Part shown: one piece after another, positions 38,579-46,784 of the stretch
Numbering within the stretch: the first letter of the stretch is position 1
Layout of the letters: each line of letters starts with the position of its first letter
Source of the DNA: Novosphingobium endophyticum
GTDB taxonomy: Bacteria > Pseudomonadota > Alphaproteobacteria > Sphingomonadales > Sphingomonadaceae
Direction: 5' to 3'
Length of the DNA stretch: 64,000 nucleotides
NCBI RefSeq assembly: GCF_014640675.1
Contig: NZ_BMHK01000001.1
Span: forward strand, 248,001 to 312,000
The notes under the pieces: model-generated
Seen by the model: only the letters and a program-made list of their open reading frames with translations
Database searches by the model: none
What the model was told of the DNA's origin: nothing
Made by a program: the position numbers and the translations under genes

Positions 38579-38751
38579 TCCCTACCCATCCGCGCTGATG
38601 CATCGGCCCGAGTTCGTCTTCAAGCCGCCACGCAGTAACAATTTGTCGCTGGCAACTTGCACTACGATGAACCGGCGAGGCTTCCCTTTTCTGCAAGTCG
38701 TGGCTATGGCGCCCACCCATGTTACAGCAAACCTACGGATATTGATCGCCG

Positions 38752-38997
38752 ATGGCGAAAGAAGAACTCCTCGAAATGCGCGGACGGGTGGTGGAACTCC
38801 TGCCCAACGCCATGTTCCGCGTCGAACTGGAAAACGGCCACGAGATCCTTGGCCACACGGCAGGCAAGATGCGCAAGAACCGCATCCGCGTGCTGGTGGG
38901 CGACGAGGTTCTCGTAGAGCTGACCCCCTACGACCTTACAAAGGGCCGTATCACCTACCGCTTCATGCCCGGCCGTGGCGGCCCCGGTCAGTACTGA
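38752..38997 (+). CDS. infA: Translation initiation factor IF-1
   Basis: 81-aa OB-fold factor that blocks the ribosomal A site during initiation. It starts [20 protein letters not shown] and contains [20 protein letters not shown] and [12 protein letters not shown]. The usual length is 71-72 aa; the extra C-terminal tail [10 protein letters not shown] is basic and Gly-rich. First of the infA-maf-RNase-yacG run. Confidence 0.96.
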   Translation: MAKEELLEMRGRVVELLPNAMFRVELENGHEILGHTAGKMRKNRIRVLVGDEVLVELTPYDLTKGRITYRFMPGRGGPGQY

Positions 38998-39001
38998 GGC
39001 T

Positions 39002-39619
39002 TTGCCCGTTTCCGGGCCTCTTCCCGGCGACACCAGCGCTATCCGGCCGGAACCGCGGCTAACCCTCGCCTCGGCCAGCCCGCGCCGCCGCGAGCTGATC
39101 GTGCGTCTCGGCCTCGTCCCCGAGGCCATCGTAGCGACCGACATCGACGAGACGCCCGCGAAACGCGAACTCCCGCGCGAATACGCCCGCCGCATGGCGC
39201 GCGAGAAGGCGCTGGCCGTGCGCGGCGATGGCGAACACGTGCTGGCGGGGGACACGGTGGTCGCCTGCGGGCGGCGCATCCTGCCCAAGGCGGAAGACGA
39301 AGCGACGGCCCGCAAATGCCTTTCATTGCTCTCGGGACGCCGCCACCGCGTGCTTTCCGCGATTGCCCTGAAAGCGCCCGATGGCACGCTGCGTGAACGG
39401 CTTTCCGAAACCGTGGTCCGCTTCAAGCCGCTGAGCGCCGAGGAAATCGAACGCTACATCGCCGGCGGCGAATGGCACGGCAAGGCGGGCGGTTACGCGA
39501 TTCAGGGCAGCGCGGAAGGGTTGATCGCGTGGATTGGCGGCAGCCATTCCGGCGTTGTCGGGCTTCCGCTGTTCGAAACGCGCGCACTGCTGAAAGCCGC
39601 GGGATTCGCGATTGGCTGA
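39002..39619 (+). CDS. maf: Maf family nucleoside triphosphate pyrophosphatase
   Basis: About 205 aa. A house-cleaning enzyme hydrolysing non-canonical or pyrimidine NTPs. It shows LASASPRRRELIVRLGL at the start, AREKALAVRGDGEHVLAGDT with VVACGRRILPKAED, LSGRRHRVLSAIAL and GKAGGYAIQGSAEGLIAWI. A TTG at 39002 (5 nt after infA) or a GTG at 38975 overlapping infA may be the start. Overlaps the next gene by 8 nt. Confidence 0.92.
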   Translation: MPVSGPLPGDTSAIRPEPRLTLASASPRRRELIVRLGLVPEAIVATDIDETPAKRELPREYARRMAREKALAVRGDGEHVLAGDTVVACGRRILPKAEDEATARKCLSLLSGRRHRVLSAIALKAPDGTLRERLSETVVRFKPLSAEEIERYIAGGEWHGKAGGYAIQGSAEGLIAWIGGSHSGVVGLPLFETRALLKAAGFAIG

Positions 39620-40586
39620 GTGGCTGGTCGAGGAAGGGATCGGCGAGACCCGCGCGATACTCGTGGAGGCGGGACAAGTCCTCGCCGCCCGCCTCGAATG
39701 GGCCGGCCGCCTGATCGCAAGCGAGATCGCCGATGCCACCCTCACCTCCCGCCGCAGCGGATCGAGCCGGGGAACCGTGCTGTTCCCGAACGGCGAGGAA
39801 GCCCTTATCGACGGTCTTCCGGCAAATGCCAGCGAAGGCGCCACGGTCCGCGCCATGGTCACCCGATCGGCCATTGCGGAAACCGGCCGCCTGAAGCGCG
39901 CGCAGGCCCGTTTCAGCGAGAAGCCGCGCCGCCCCATCCCCCCGCTCGCGGAACGCCTGCGCGGCGAAGGCGATTCGGCGCGGGTGGTCGCACGGTTTCC
40001 TGACGATCCCTGGCCGGACATCATTGCCGAAGCCGTCGACGGCGTGATCGCGTTGGAGGCTGGATCGATCATCGTGACGCCCACTCCGGCGATGACTCTG
40101 ATCGACATCGACGGCAACCTGCCCGCTCGCGCGCTGGCGCTGGCCGCGATCCCGGCCATTGCCGCCGCGATCGGCCGGTTTGACCTGGGCGGTTCCATCG
40201 GCATCGACTTCCCGACGCTGGAGCGCAAGGATGACCGGCGCGCGGTGGACGAAGCGCTGGCGACCGCTCTCGACCACTGGGCGCACCAGCGCACCGTTAT
40301 GAACGGCTTCGGCTTCGTGCAACTCGTCGCCCGGCTGGAGCGGCCTTCGATCCTGCAGCGGGTCCGGCAGGAGCCGATCGGAGCAGCGGCCCGCCTCCTG
40401 CTTCGCCGCGCGGAAGGCGTGCGAGAGCCCGGCGTCCTGCTGCTCACAGCCCATCCGCAAGTGCGCGCCGCGCTCACCGGCGCCTGGCTGGATGAACTCG
40501 CCCGGCGCACCGGCCGCTCCATCCGGCTGGCGGAAGACAGCAACCTTGCACTCGCCGGCGGTTTCGCGCAGGCCATTGCGCCATGA
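39612..40586 (+). CDS. Short ribonuclease E/G family protein
   Basis: 324 aa, well below the about 490 aa of RNase G and far below RNase E. The catalytic region keeps both metal Asp positions: one in AGSIIVTPTPAMTLIDIDGN (the LIDID equivalent of the LIDIN motif) and one in LGGSIGIDFPTL. The S1 domain at the N-terminus is abbreviated and the Zn-link Cys motif is absent, so it may not form the usual tetramer. The TTG start overlaps maf, and the gene overlaps yacG, an order shared by sphingomonads and rhizobia. Confidence 0.85.
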   Translation: MAEWLVEEGIGETRAILVEAGQVLAARLEWAGRLIASEIADATLTSRRSGSSRGTVLFPNGEEALIDGLPANASEGATVRAMVTRSAIAETGRLKRAQARFSEKPRRPIPPLAERLRGEGDSARVVARFPDDPWPDIIAEAVDGVIALEAGSIIVTPTPAMTLIDIDGNLPARALALAAIPAIAAAIGRFDLGGSIGIDFPTLERKDDRRAVDEALATALDHWAHQRTVMNGFGFVQLVARLERPSILQRVRQEPIGAAARLLLRRAEGVREPGVLLLTAHPQVRAALTGAWLDELARRTGRSIRLAEDSNLALAGGFAQAIAP

Positions 40587-40750
40587 CCCGTTCCGAACGC
40601 AAGTGCCCGATCTGCTCGAAGCCGCGCGCGGCCGAGCACACCCCCTTCTGCTCCAAGCGCTGCCGCGACCGTGACCTGCTGCAATGGCTGGACGGGGGCT
40701 ATGCCCTGCCCGGCCCGCCCGGCTTCCCCGAGGTTCCACAGGACGATTGA
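40583..40750 (+). CDS. yacG: DNA gyrase inhibitor YacG (zinc-binding protein)
   Basis: Tiny 55-aa protein with a C4 zinc knuckle: CPIC (residues about 8-11) and CSKRC (about 23-27) followed by RDRDLLQWLDGGYALPG, the standard YacG ending. In E. coli it binds GyrB and blocks DNA binding. Overlaps the RNase gene by 4 nt and precedes tRNA-Phe by 99 bp. Confidence 0.92.
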   Translation: MTRSERKCPICSKPRAAEHTPFCSKRCRDRDLLQWLDGGYALPGPPGFPEVPQDD

Positions 40751-40849
40751 AAATTCGTGGCGATTGGGGGGTTGCAAAGACGCGCGAGCTTCGCCATAGG
40801 CCCGCAACCAGCCGCTCGCCGGTCTCCCCGAGACCGCCGCCGAAGCGAT

Positions 40850-40925
40850 GCCCGGGTAGCTCAGTTGGTAGAGCACATGACTGAAAATCATGGTGTCGGC
40901 GGTTCGATTCCGTCCCCGGGCACCA
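40850..40925 (+). tRNA. tRNA-Phe (anticodon GAA)
   Basis: 76 nt. Acceptor arms GCCCGGG / CCCGGGC, D arm GCTC...GAGC, anticodon stem CATGA / TCATG with loop CTGAAAA giving GAA, T loop TTCGATT, and an encoded CCA end. Its last 21 bases form part of a 22-bp sequence repeated at 61680, so it is the integration target of the genomic island. Confidence 0.97.
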
Positions 40926-40926
40926 T
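40905..40926 (+). repeat. Left attachment site (attL) in tRNA-Phe 3' end
   Basis: 22 bp starting CGATTCCGTCCCC and ending GGGCACCAT, identical to 61680-61701. It covers the T loop, acceptor strand and CCA of tRNA-Phe plus one base. The base just upstream differs between copies (T here, A at the right end), which sets the repeat boundary. Confidence 0.93.
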
Positions 40927-41040
40927 TTGCCGCATCGCAGAGCAGCGCATTACCCTTTACAACACCGCAGAAACCCGCGTATTCCTTGCCATGTAGGCTC
41001 GCATCGCATCGCGAAACATCGCTAGCAGTCGGGCAATTTG

Positions 41041-41080
41041 TGGCCCCTTTTGGGGGCCATGGCAGAATGGCAGGGGGCCA
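41041..41080. repeat. GGGGGCCA sites near attL, possible integrase arm sites
   Basis: TGGCCCC (41041-41047) faces GGGGGCCA (41052-41059) as a small hairpin, and another GGGGGCCA is at 41073-41080, all between the tRNA and the integrase start. The same 8-mer recurs just inside the right end (61584-61624). Arm-type sites for tyrosine integrases have this placement; the hairpin could also cap transcription coming from the tRNA. Confidence 0.5.
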
Positions 41081-41088
41081 CGGGACCG

Positions 41089-42345
41089 ATGGCACTGACG
41101 GACACGGCGATCAGGAACGCGAAAGCCAAGGACAAGCCCTATAAGCTCGGCGATGCCGGTGGGCTCTTCATCCTCGTGCAGCCGTCGGGGGCCAAGCTGT
41201 GGCGGCTCAAGTACCGGATCCATGGCAAAGAGAAAAAGGTCGCACTGGGGCGCTACCCCGATGTCGGGCTCGCCGAAGCCCGCAAACGCCGGGACGATGC
41301 GAAGGCCGAACTCGCCGGCGGTAAGGATCCCAGCCGCGAGAAGCAGCGCCGCTCCGCGCAGGCGCGCGAAGACGCCAGCAACACCTTCGCCCTTGTCGCG
41401 GCCGAGTACATCGAGAAGCGCAAGACCGATGGGGCCAAGGCATGGGCCGGGACCACGGCCGCCAAGAACGAATGGCTCTATGCACAGTTGGCCCCCACGC
41501 TGGGGGCCATCCCCATCGCCGACATTGAACCGCTCGAGGTTCTGGCCGCGGTTCGCAAGATCGAAGCGCGCGGCAACCTCGAAAGCGCGAGACGGGCATT
41601 GCAACTCGCCAGCGGCATCTTCCGGCATGCCGTTGCCACGGCCCGGCTCAAGTCCGACCCGACGCGCGACCTCAAGGGCGCGCTGCGCACGCCGGACACG
41701 AAGAACCGCGCCGCCATTCTCGATCCGGTGAAGCTGGGCGAACTGCTCCGCGCGATCGATGGCTATGGGGGCCACTACGTCACGAAGTTCGCGCTCGAGC
41801 TGATCCCACATGTCTTCCTGCGCCCTGGCGAACTGAGGCAGGCGCGCTGGAGCGAGATCGATCTTGAAAAGGCCGTGTGGGCCATCCCGGCAAGCCGGAC
41901 CAAGATGCGCAAACCCCATCATGTGCCCCTCTCCCGCCAGGTGCTCGAATTGCTGCGGGGCCTGCACGCGCTTTCGGCGCGCCATGACGGCTATGTGTTC
42001 CCCTCTATTCGGTCGCACACACGGCCCATGAGCGAGAACACCCTCAATGCGGCACTTCGCCGGCTGGGCTTTACCAGCGAGGAAGTGAGCGCCCACGGCT
42101 TCCGTTCAACCGCCTCGACGCTGCTCAACGAAGCCCTCGATCCCAAGACCGGAAAGTCGCTGTGGAGCGCCGACGCGATCGAGAAGGCGCTGGCCCATGG
42201 CGGCGACGACAAGGTCCGCAATGCCTATCACCGGGGCACGCACTGGCAGGAGCGCGTCGCGATGGCGCAGTGGTGGTCCGATCATCTGGACACGCTTCGC
42301 AAGGGCGCCGACGTCGTCAGCTTTCCGAACAAGGAGGCGGGATAG
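41089..42345 (+). CDS. P4-type tyrosine site-specific integrase
   Basis: 418 aa. An N-terminal DUF4102 arm-binding domain (ALTDTAIRNAKAKDKPYKLG; GGLFILVQPSGAKLWRLKYR), a SAM-like core-binding domain and a C-terminal catalytic domain. The catalytic set is Arg in VFLRPGELRQARWSEID, HxxR in HGFRSTASTLLNE, the late His and the nucleophile Tyr in NAYHRGTHWQERVAMAQWW. I start at the ATG at 41089 (MALTD); earlier in-frame ATGs exist. The gene lies next to attL and should integrate and excise the island at tRNA-Phe. Confidence 0.94.
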   Translation: MALTDTAIRNAKAKDKPYKLGDAGGLFILVQPSGAKLWRLKYRIHGKEKKVALGRYPDVGLAEARKRRDDAKAELAGGKDPSREKQRRSAQAREDASNTFALVAAEYIEKRKTDGAKAWAGTTAAKNEWLYAQLAPTLGAIPIADIEPLEVLAAVRKIEARGNLESARRALQLASGIFRHAVATARLKSDPTRDLKGALRTPDTKNRAAILDPVKLGELLRAIDGYGGHYVTKFALELIPHVFLRPGELRQARWSEIDLEKAVWAIPASRTKMRKPHHVPLSRQVLELLRGLHALSARHDGYVFPSIRSHTRPMSENTLNAALRRLGFTSEEVSAHGFRSTASTLLNEALDPKTGKSLWSADAIEKALAHGGDDKVRNAYHRGTHWQERVAMAQWWSDHLDTLRKGADVVSFPNKEAG

Positions 42346-42440
42346 AGTTTCGCGGGGCACGTCGCCCCCGGAAGCGGCCCGACATGGTGTTACCAGCACC
42401 GCGCCGGGCCTGACCAACAACAGCAACAGGAGTGCTGAAC

Positions 42441-43118
42441 ATGGCTGACGCCAACATACAGGGCGAGTCCGCCCGCACCAACCCGATTGCCCGCCGCACG
42501 TTGCTTGCAAGTGTGCCCGCCATCGCCGCCGTGGTGATCGCGCCTGCTGCGTATGGGTCGACGCCAGCCGCCGCAACCGATCAGGCCGGCTGGGAAGATA
42601 TTAAGTCCAAGTATGCCCTAGCACACAAGCGACTTTACAGGGCCAGTGAGCGAGCGGTCGAGGCCGACCTGGCACTCGCGCATGATGACGCCGCTGCACC
42701 CGCGGCGGTAGTGACCAGCACGAAGGAGGACGTTGAGATCGGGCCGGTCACCATGAAGGCGCAATCGGACGCGCTATGGCTCACGCCCAAGAATTATCGC
42801 AGCGAGCTTATGGCCAAGGGCCTCAAGCAGATTGCCGAATACGCCGCGTATTGTCGGGCCGTGGAGGCATGGGAGGCGCGGCCGGAACGCGTCGCGATGG
42901 CACAACGCTGCCGCAAAGCGGAGGAGGAACTGGAAAAGGCGAACAACGCACACGTTGCAGAATGGCATGCGGTTGCTGCATTCCCTGTGGCAGACGCCAT
43001 CACACTTGCGGACAAGGTGGCAGTGCTGCGCCCTGAGGCGCTGGACAACGGCGAATGGCTCGGTGTTCTTGCCGATTCCGTTTCCCGGGATCTCGCGCGG
43101 ATCAACAGGAGAGTATGA
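42441..43118 (+). CDS. Hypothetical protein with Tat-like signal sequence
   Basis: 225 aa. Near the N-terminus an Arg-Arg pair and hydrophobic stretch (ARRTLLASVPAIAAVVIAPA, about residues 18-37) look like a twin-arginine signal, then a helical body rich in Ala, Glu and Trp with a coiled-coil-like part (MAQRCRKAEEELEKANNAHV). AGGAG precedes the ATG at 42441. No recognised family. Similar Tat-start proteins beside integrases are common in sphingomonad islands. Confidence 0.65.
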   Translation: MADANIQGESARTNPIARRTLLASVPAIAAVVIAPAAYGSTPAAATDQAGWEDIKSKYALAHKRLYRASERAVEADLALAHDDAAAPAAVVTSTKEDVEIGPVTMKAQSDALWLTPKNYRSELMAKGLKQIAEYAAYCRAVEAWEARPERVAMAQRCRKAEEELEKANNAHVAEWHAVAAFPVADAITLADKVAVLRPEALDNGEWLGVLADSVSRDLARINRRV

Positions 43119-43305
43119 AACTGTCGAGACTAACTTTAACGATCGCTCTCGCCACCTTCTGCCCGAGAGTGGAAAACGGCAGAGCTCCGCCTTGCGGACG
43201 ATCGGCTGGGGCGAGATGATGGAAGCGACGGGGCGGCCGGCCAGCCGTGGGGGATCTCCGCTCCCCCTTCCCCCGTCGTCCACGCGGAGCCGCAGCGGAG
43301 GCGGG

Positions 43306-43968
43306 ATGGATAACCACATTCACATTGAGAAATTTGCTGACCTCATCAAGGCAGCCATTGGCGAGGACGCCGCGCGGGTGCAGATGCTGGCGCACCTCCG
43401 CTCCGGTAGGCTGTTGAGCACTTGCATCCGCTTTGTTGGCATCAATCCGTCAAGCTACAGCCCGACGGAATACCCGGAGAATGCCGATAACTTTACGCTG
43501 CCTGCAGCATTTTGGTCGGGTGAATTTCCGTTACTCGATGGCGAGCACGTCATCCAGGGGAGTTCTCAGCCGAGAATAATGATGCGGCGAGGAAAGGCTG
43601 TTGGCGCTATCCCCGTATCGCGTTCCACGTTGGCAGATAGGTGGTCATATACTGCCAATTGGGCAGCCGGTGACTTCGCAATATCTCACAGTCTCATCGG
43701 GGGAACGCACCCTGTGTTGCGGCGGGCGATAAATGTCCACGTCGCCAATGCGGGCGCCGACTCACTCTTGCGTTCAATGGGCTTGCCTGGCCTCAAACTG
43801 TCATCCGAAGAACTCACACAATGGATGATCGAGCGACTCCGGGAGAACCCGAGGCTCAGCCAAAACAAGGCCTGGGACCTCGGCCGTAAGACGTTTCACG
43901 GCGAGAAGCGCGATCCTCTTTTGAAGGCATACAAGGAGGCAAAGCTCCAATTTTTCGCCAACAAATAA
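43306..43968 (+). CDS. Hypothetical protein
   Basis: 220 aa from an ATG preceded by GGAGG. No signal or membrane segment; no catalytic motif that I recognise. The N-terminal third is helical (HIEKFADLIKAAIGEDAARV), the middle beta-rich, and the C-terminus is basic (KTFHGEKRDPLLKAYKEAKL). The 187 bp before it contain no convincing promoter. Island-specific. Confidence 0.6.
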   Translation: MDNHIHIEKFADLIKAAIGEDAARVQMLAHLRSGRLLSTCIRFVGINPSSYSPTEYPENADNFTLPAAFWSGEFPLLDGEHVIQGSSQPRIMMRRGKAVGAIPVSRSTLADRWSYTANWAAGDFAISHSLIGGTHPVLRRAINVHVANAGADSLLRSMGLPGLKLSSEELTQWMIERLRENPRLSQNKAWDLGRKTFHGEKRDPLLKAYKEAKLQFFANK

Positions 43969-44082
43969 CTGCGCCACAACTGCGCCGGAGGTGCGCTGAA
44001 GTGCGCCAAGAGCCAACTATGCGGCGCAGTTGGCGACGAACTACGATGGCATCCACGTTAAAACGCAACGTGGAGGCACAAA

Positions 44083-44334
44083 GTGAAAACCACCCCCAAC
44101 ACAGTCACCCCGCTTCGCTCCCCGGCCAAGCCTTCCAAGGCTCGCAGAGCCAAGCCCATCTCCGAAAACGCTGTCTCGGTTCGACTGCCACAAATGGCAG
44201 AGATGCTGGGAATAGGTCTAACCAAGGCCGCGGAGCTTGTCCGGACCGGGGCCGTTGAATCAACTCTGATCGGAAAAACCAGACTTATTTCGGTTCGATC
44301 AATCGAAGCGCTGGTGCACGGCGAGGCCGCATAA
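44083..44334 (+). CDS. Excisionase-like helix-turn-helix protein
   Basis: 83 aa, GTG start with GGAGG upstream. A basic N-terminus is followed by a MerR/excisionase-type HTH: SVRLPQMAEMLGIGLTKAAE then LVRTGAVESTLIGKTRLISV, the pattern of helix, tight turn and wing seen in Xis/AlpA proteins. It could be the recombination directionality factor for the island integrase or the regulator of the replication operon that starts right after it. Confidence 0.75.
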   Translation: MKTTPNTVTPLRSPAKPSKARRAKPISENAVSVRLPQMAEMLGIGLTKAAELVRTGAVESTLIGKTRLISVRSIEALVHGEAA

Positions 44335-44335
44335 C

Positions 44336-44527
44336 GTGGCCCGCCAACGAAAAACCCCGGCGCCATCCAAGGCGGCCGGGGCCCATTCGAACCCCGACGG
44401 GGCCACGCTGACACCCTCGTATAACCTTGCCGGATTCCAGGCACAAGTCTTCGCCAATCGCTACGGTCTAGTCATCGAAAATGCCGCCATGATCGCGCCG
44501 CTAGCACTGCGCTGTGCCCATGGCTGA
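44336..44527 (+). CDS. Small hypothetical protein of the replication operon
   Basis: 63 aa, GTG start one base after the excisionase-like gene. A basic N-terminus (ARQRKTPAPSKAAGAHSNPD) is followed by a helix GFQAQVFANRYGLVIENAAM. Overlaps the next gene. Tight packing and operon position support it being real; function unknown. Confidence 0.55.
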   Translation: MARQRKTPAPSKAAGAHSNPDGATLTPSYNLAGFQAQVFANRYGLVIENAAMIAPLALRCAHG

Positions 44528-44753
44528 GGTTCCGCTCCCCGAACTCCAGCGCCACCGAGCCCTGCGCGCCATCGTCGTCGACAAGGCCGACGTCGCCGAC
44601 GCGGCCCTCTACTCGGTGACCTCGTGCGCTGGCGCTGGTCGACCTCCGCGACGCCGATGGTTCACCGATCGGGCAATTGCCCTCGCCCATGCGGCTGAGC
44701 GCGCGGACGAGCACGGCTTTGCTCTGATAGATCTCTCGAGCGAGGCGGAGTGA
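44520..44753 (+). CDS. Small hypothetical protein of the replication operon
   Basis: 77 aa from the ATG at 44520, overlapping the preceding stop by 8 nt and the following start by 4 nt. No recognised domain; acidic C-terminus (ALIDLSSEAE). A GTG at 44514 could add two residues. Confidence 0.55.
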   Translation: MAEVPLPELQRHRALRAIVVDKADVADAALYSVTSCAGAGRPPRRRWFTDRAIALAHAAERADEHGFALIDLSSEAE

Positions 44754-46483
44754 GCACCGCCGTCGCGCACCTACCGAAGGGCCCGCCCGCGAACGTGGAG
44801 GCAGAAGCAGCTTTGATCGGCGCGATGCTGATCGAGAACGACGTCGGGCGCACAGCGGGCAGTATCTTGTCGCCCTCGGATTTCTACGAGCCAGTTCACG
44901 GCCGGATCTACGCGCGCACCGTCGATCTGATCGCCCAGGGGCGGACCGTTACGCCGATCAGCCTTCGCCCGGATTTTGAAGCAGACGAACAGTTGAAGGC
45001 GTTCGGCGGCATCGCATACCTCGCCCGTCTCACGGGCGATGGCCAAGGTCTCCTAGCTCCACGCGAGCTTGCCGAACAAATCAGAGACCTCGCAGCGCGG
45101 CGTCGCCGACTACAATGGCTCGAAGAGGAAAAGGCGACCTGCACCGACATGGGAATGCCGCTGCGGGAGATCGTCCCGCCGGCCGATGTCATCGCCACGG
45201 GCAAGGCCATTGAATGCCTGGACCTCGCTGCACTTGCCGAGGTCGATCCGGAACCAAAACACTTCATCATCCCACGGATAGCACCGGACAGAGAAGTCAC
45301 GCTTCTAACCGGCGGCGGTGCGGTCGGAAAGTCGCTCTTGGCCCAGCAGCTAGCCACCGCCTTGGCCGCTGGCGTGAGAACGCTCGGCATGGACCTCGAA
45401 AAGGCTCCTGCGATCTACATCACATGCGAGGACGACTATTCCCAACTCCACTGGCGGCAGACACATATCTGCCGCGCCCTCGGTGTCGACATGGCACGGC
45501 TCTCCGGCTCACTCCACATTGCCAGTCTCCGCGGCGCGCCGGACAATGCGCTGGCGATCGTCAATGGCGCTGGGCGCGTTGAGCCGACGCCGCTCTTCAG
45601 CCAGGTGGCCGCGCTGATCCGGTCAACGGGTGCTAAGATCGCGTTCCTCGACAATCTGGCGCATCTGGTCTGCGTCAACGAGAATGACCGCGGCGAGGTG
45701 ACGGGCGCCATCAATCTCCTCAATCGGCTCGCTAGTGAGTCCGGCGCGGCGATCGTTCTTCTTGGTCATCCGAACAAGGCTGGTGACAGTTACTCCGGCT
45801 CGACGGCTTGGTTGAACGCCGTTCGCTCGCAGATCTTCATGTCCCGGCCCGATGATGCCGATGGCGACGACGACCTTCGCGTGTTGACCATCGGCAAGCC
45901 GAATTACACTCGCGCGGGCGAGGCACTCCGATTCCGCTGGCACGAATGGGCTTTCGTCCAAGACGAGGACCTGCCGGAAGACATGCGAGCGCAACTATCG
46001 GAAGTGATACGGGCCAACGCGGAGAATGCGGCCTTTCTCAAGTGCCTGGCCAGTTGCACGGCAAAGAGGCGCGCTGTCTCTCACGTCAACGGATCGAACT
46101 ACGCGCCAAAGATCTTCGCGGGGTTGCCGGAGGGCAAAGGCCATGACCGAGCGGTCTTTGAACGAGCCATGGAGCGCCTAATCCATATCGGCGAAATCGA
46201 GCTCGACGCGAAGCTCTGGCAGGACGCGCACCGCCACTGGAAGCAGGGGATTCGGCTCGCTGAAAAGTGCGGCGACCCTGTTCGCGGAATGGCGGAAAAC
46301 CATGCGACGACCCCTGCGGCACCCCCCTGCGGCACCCTGCGGCAACCCCTCGCTGAAACCGGTGGAAATGCGTGCGGCGACCCGCGTGCGGCGACCCCCT
46401 TATATACTTCGTATATAGAGGGCAGGGCCCAAGAGGCCCCCTCGCCCTCCGAAGTAAAGGATGGAGGGCAGGACATTGGGTGA
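44750..46483 (+). CDS. DnaB-N domain / RepA-like AAA ATPase (replicative helicase-type)
   Basis: 577 aa, GTG start. Residues about 10-110 resemble the DnaB helicase N-terminal domain (PPANVEAEAALIGAMLIEND; AFGGIAYLARLTGDGQG). A RecA-type ATPase of the RepA/AAA_25 group follows: Walker A TLLTGGGAVGKSLLAQQLA (about 184-202), Walker B-like KIAFLDNLAHLVCV, and VLLGHPNKAGDSYSGSTAWL. The C-terminal winged-helix-like part ends in a low-complexity tail encoded by a repeat array. It is likely the replication ATPase of the island when excised; the DnaB-N fusion to a RepA core is uncommon. Confidence 0.8.
   Translation: MSTAVAHLPKGPPANVEAEAALIGAMLIENDVGRTAGSILSPSDFYEPVHGRIYARTVDLIAQGRTVTPISLRPDFEADEQLKAFGGIAYLARLTGDGQGLLAPRELAEQIRDLAARRRRLQWLEEEKATCTDMGMPLREIVPPADVIATGKAIECLDLAALAEVDPEPKHFIIPRIAPDREVTLLTGGGAVGKSLLAQQLATALAAGVRTLGMDLEKAPAIYITCEDDYSQLHWRQTHICRALGVDMARLSGSLHIASLRGAPDNALAIVNGAGRVEPTPLFSQVAALIRSTGAKIAFLDNLAHLVCVNENDRGEVTGAINLLNRLASESGAAIVLLGHPNKAGDSYSGSTAWLNAVRSQIFMSRPDDADGDDDLRVLTIGKPNYTRAGEALRFRWHEWAFVQDEDLPEDMRAQLSEVIRANAENAAFLKCLASCTAKRRAVSHVNGSNYAPKIFAGLPEGKGHDRAVFERAMERLIHIGEIELDAKLWQDAHRHWKQGIRLAEKCGDPVRGMAENHATTPAAPPCGTLRQPLAETGGNACGDPRAATPLYTSYIEGRAQEAPSPSEVKDGGQDIG
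46268..46417 (+). repeat. Iteron-like array plus AT palindrome (candidate replication origin)
   Basis: Seven degenerate copies of TGCGGCRACCC begin at 46268, 46303, 46315, 46328, 46338, 46373 and 46387. Directly after the last is a perfect palindrome TATATAC-TTC-GTATATA (46401-46417), very AT-rich for this genome. Everything lies inside the 3' end of the RepA-like gene. Repeats followed by an AT-rich element are the layout of iteron origins; as coding sequence the array encodes only a variable Cys/Gly/Pro/Thr tail. Confidence 0.55.
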
Positions 46484-46769
46484 GCGTGTCCTCCTTCTCG
46501 AACTCCGCGAGCGGACCAGCGCGAAGGGCAACCGGTACATGTCTGTTTGGCTCGGCAAGGCCAGTGTCGTCGCGTTCCTCGATCGCGATGCCGATGAGCC
46601 GACCTGGCAAGTCTTCGTCAGCACGCCCGCCCCGCGCCAGTCCGATGCGCAGCCGAACGGCTGCAGCGACCGAAGCCCCTTCACCCCACGAACCTCGCGC
46701 CGGCCGTCGCGTCGCCGCGCCACCAGACTCCCGCCGGGCGAACTCGACGACCGGCTCAACGATCTTTGA
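46461..46769 (+). CDS. Hypothetical protein
   Basis: 102 aa overlapping the end of the ATPase gene by 23 nt. The first half is a beta-rich unit (VLLLELRERTSAKGNRYMSV, WLGKASVVAFLDRD) that resembles small single-domain OB-like proteins found in such operons; the second half is Arg/Pro-rich and probably disordered. A TTG at 46476 is an alternative start. Confidence 0.6.
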   Translation: MEGRTLGERVLLLELRERTSAKGNRYMSVWLGKASVVAFLDRDADEPTWQVFVSTPAPRQSDAQPNGCSDRSPFTPRTSRRPSRRRATRLPPGELDDRLNDL

Positions 46770-46784
46770 CGAAAGGAATTGACC

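Noticed and set aside
39323-41095. 590-codon reverse frame running through maf, RNase, yacG and tRNA-Phe
   Set aside because: A real protein gene would not read through a tRNA and four coupled genes; composition is Arg/Ser-rich.
41188-41775. Further GGGGGCC copies within the integrase coding sequence
   Set aside because: They fall on Gly-Ala codons in conserved or neutral positions of the protein, so I did not count them as arm sites.
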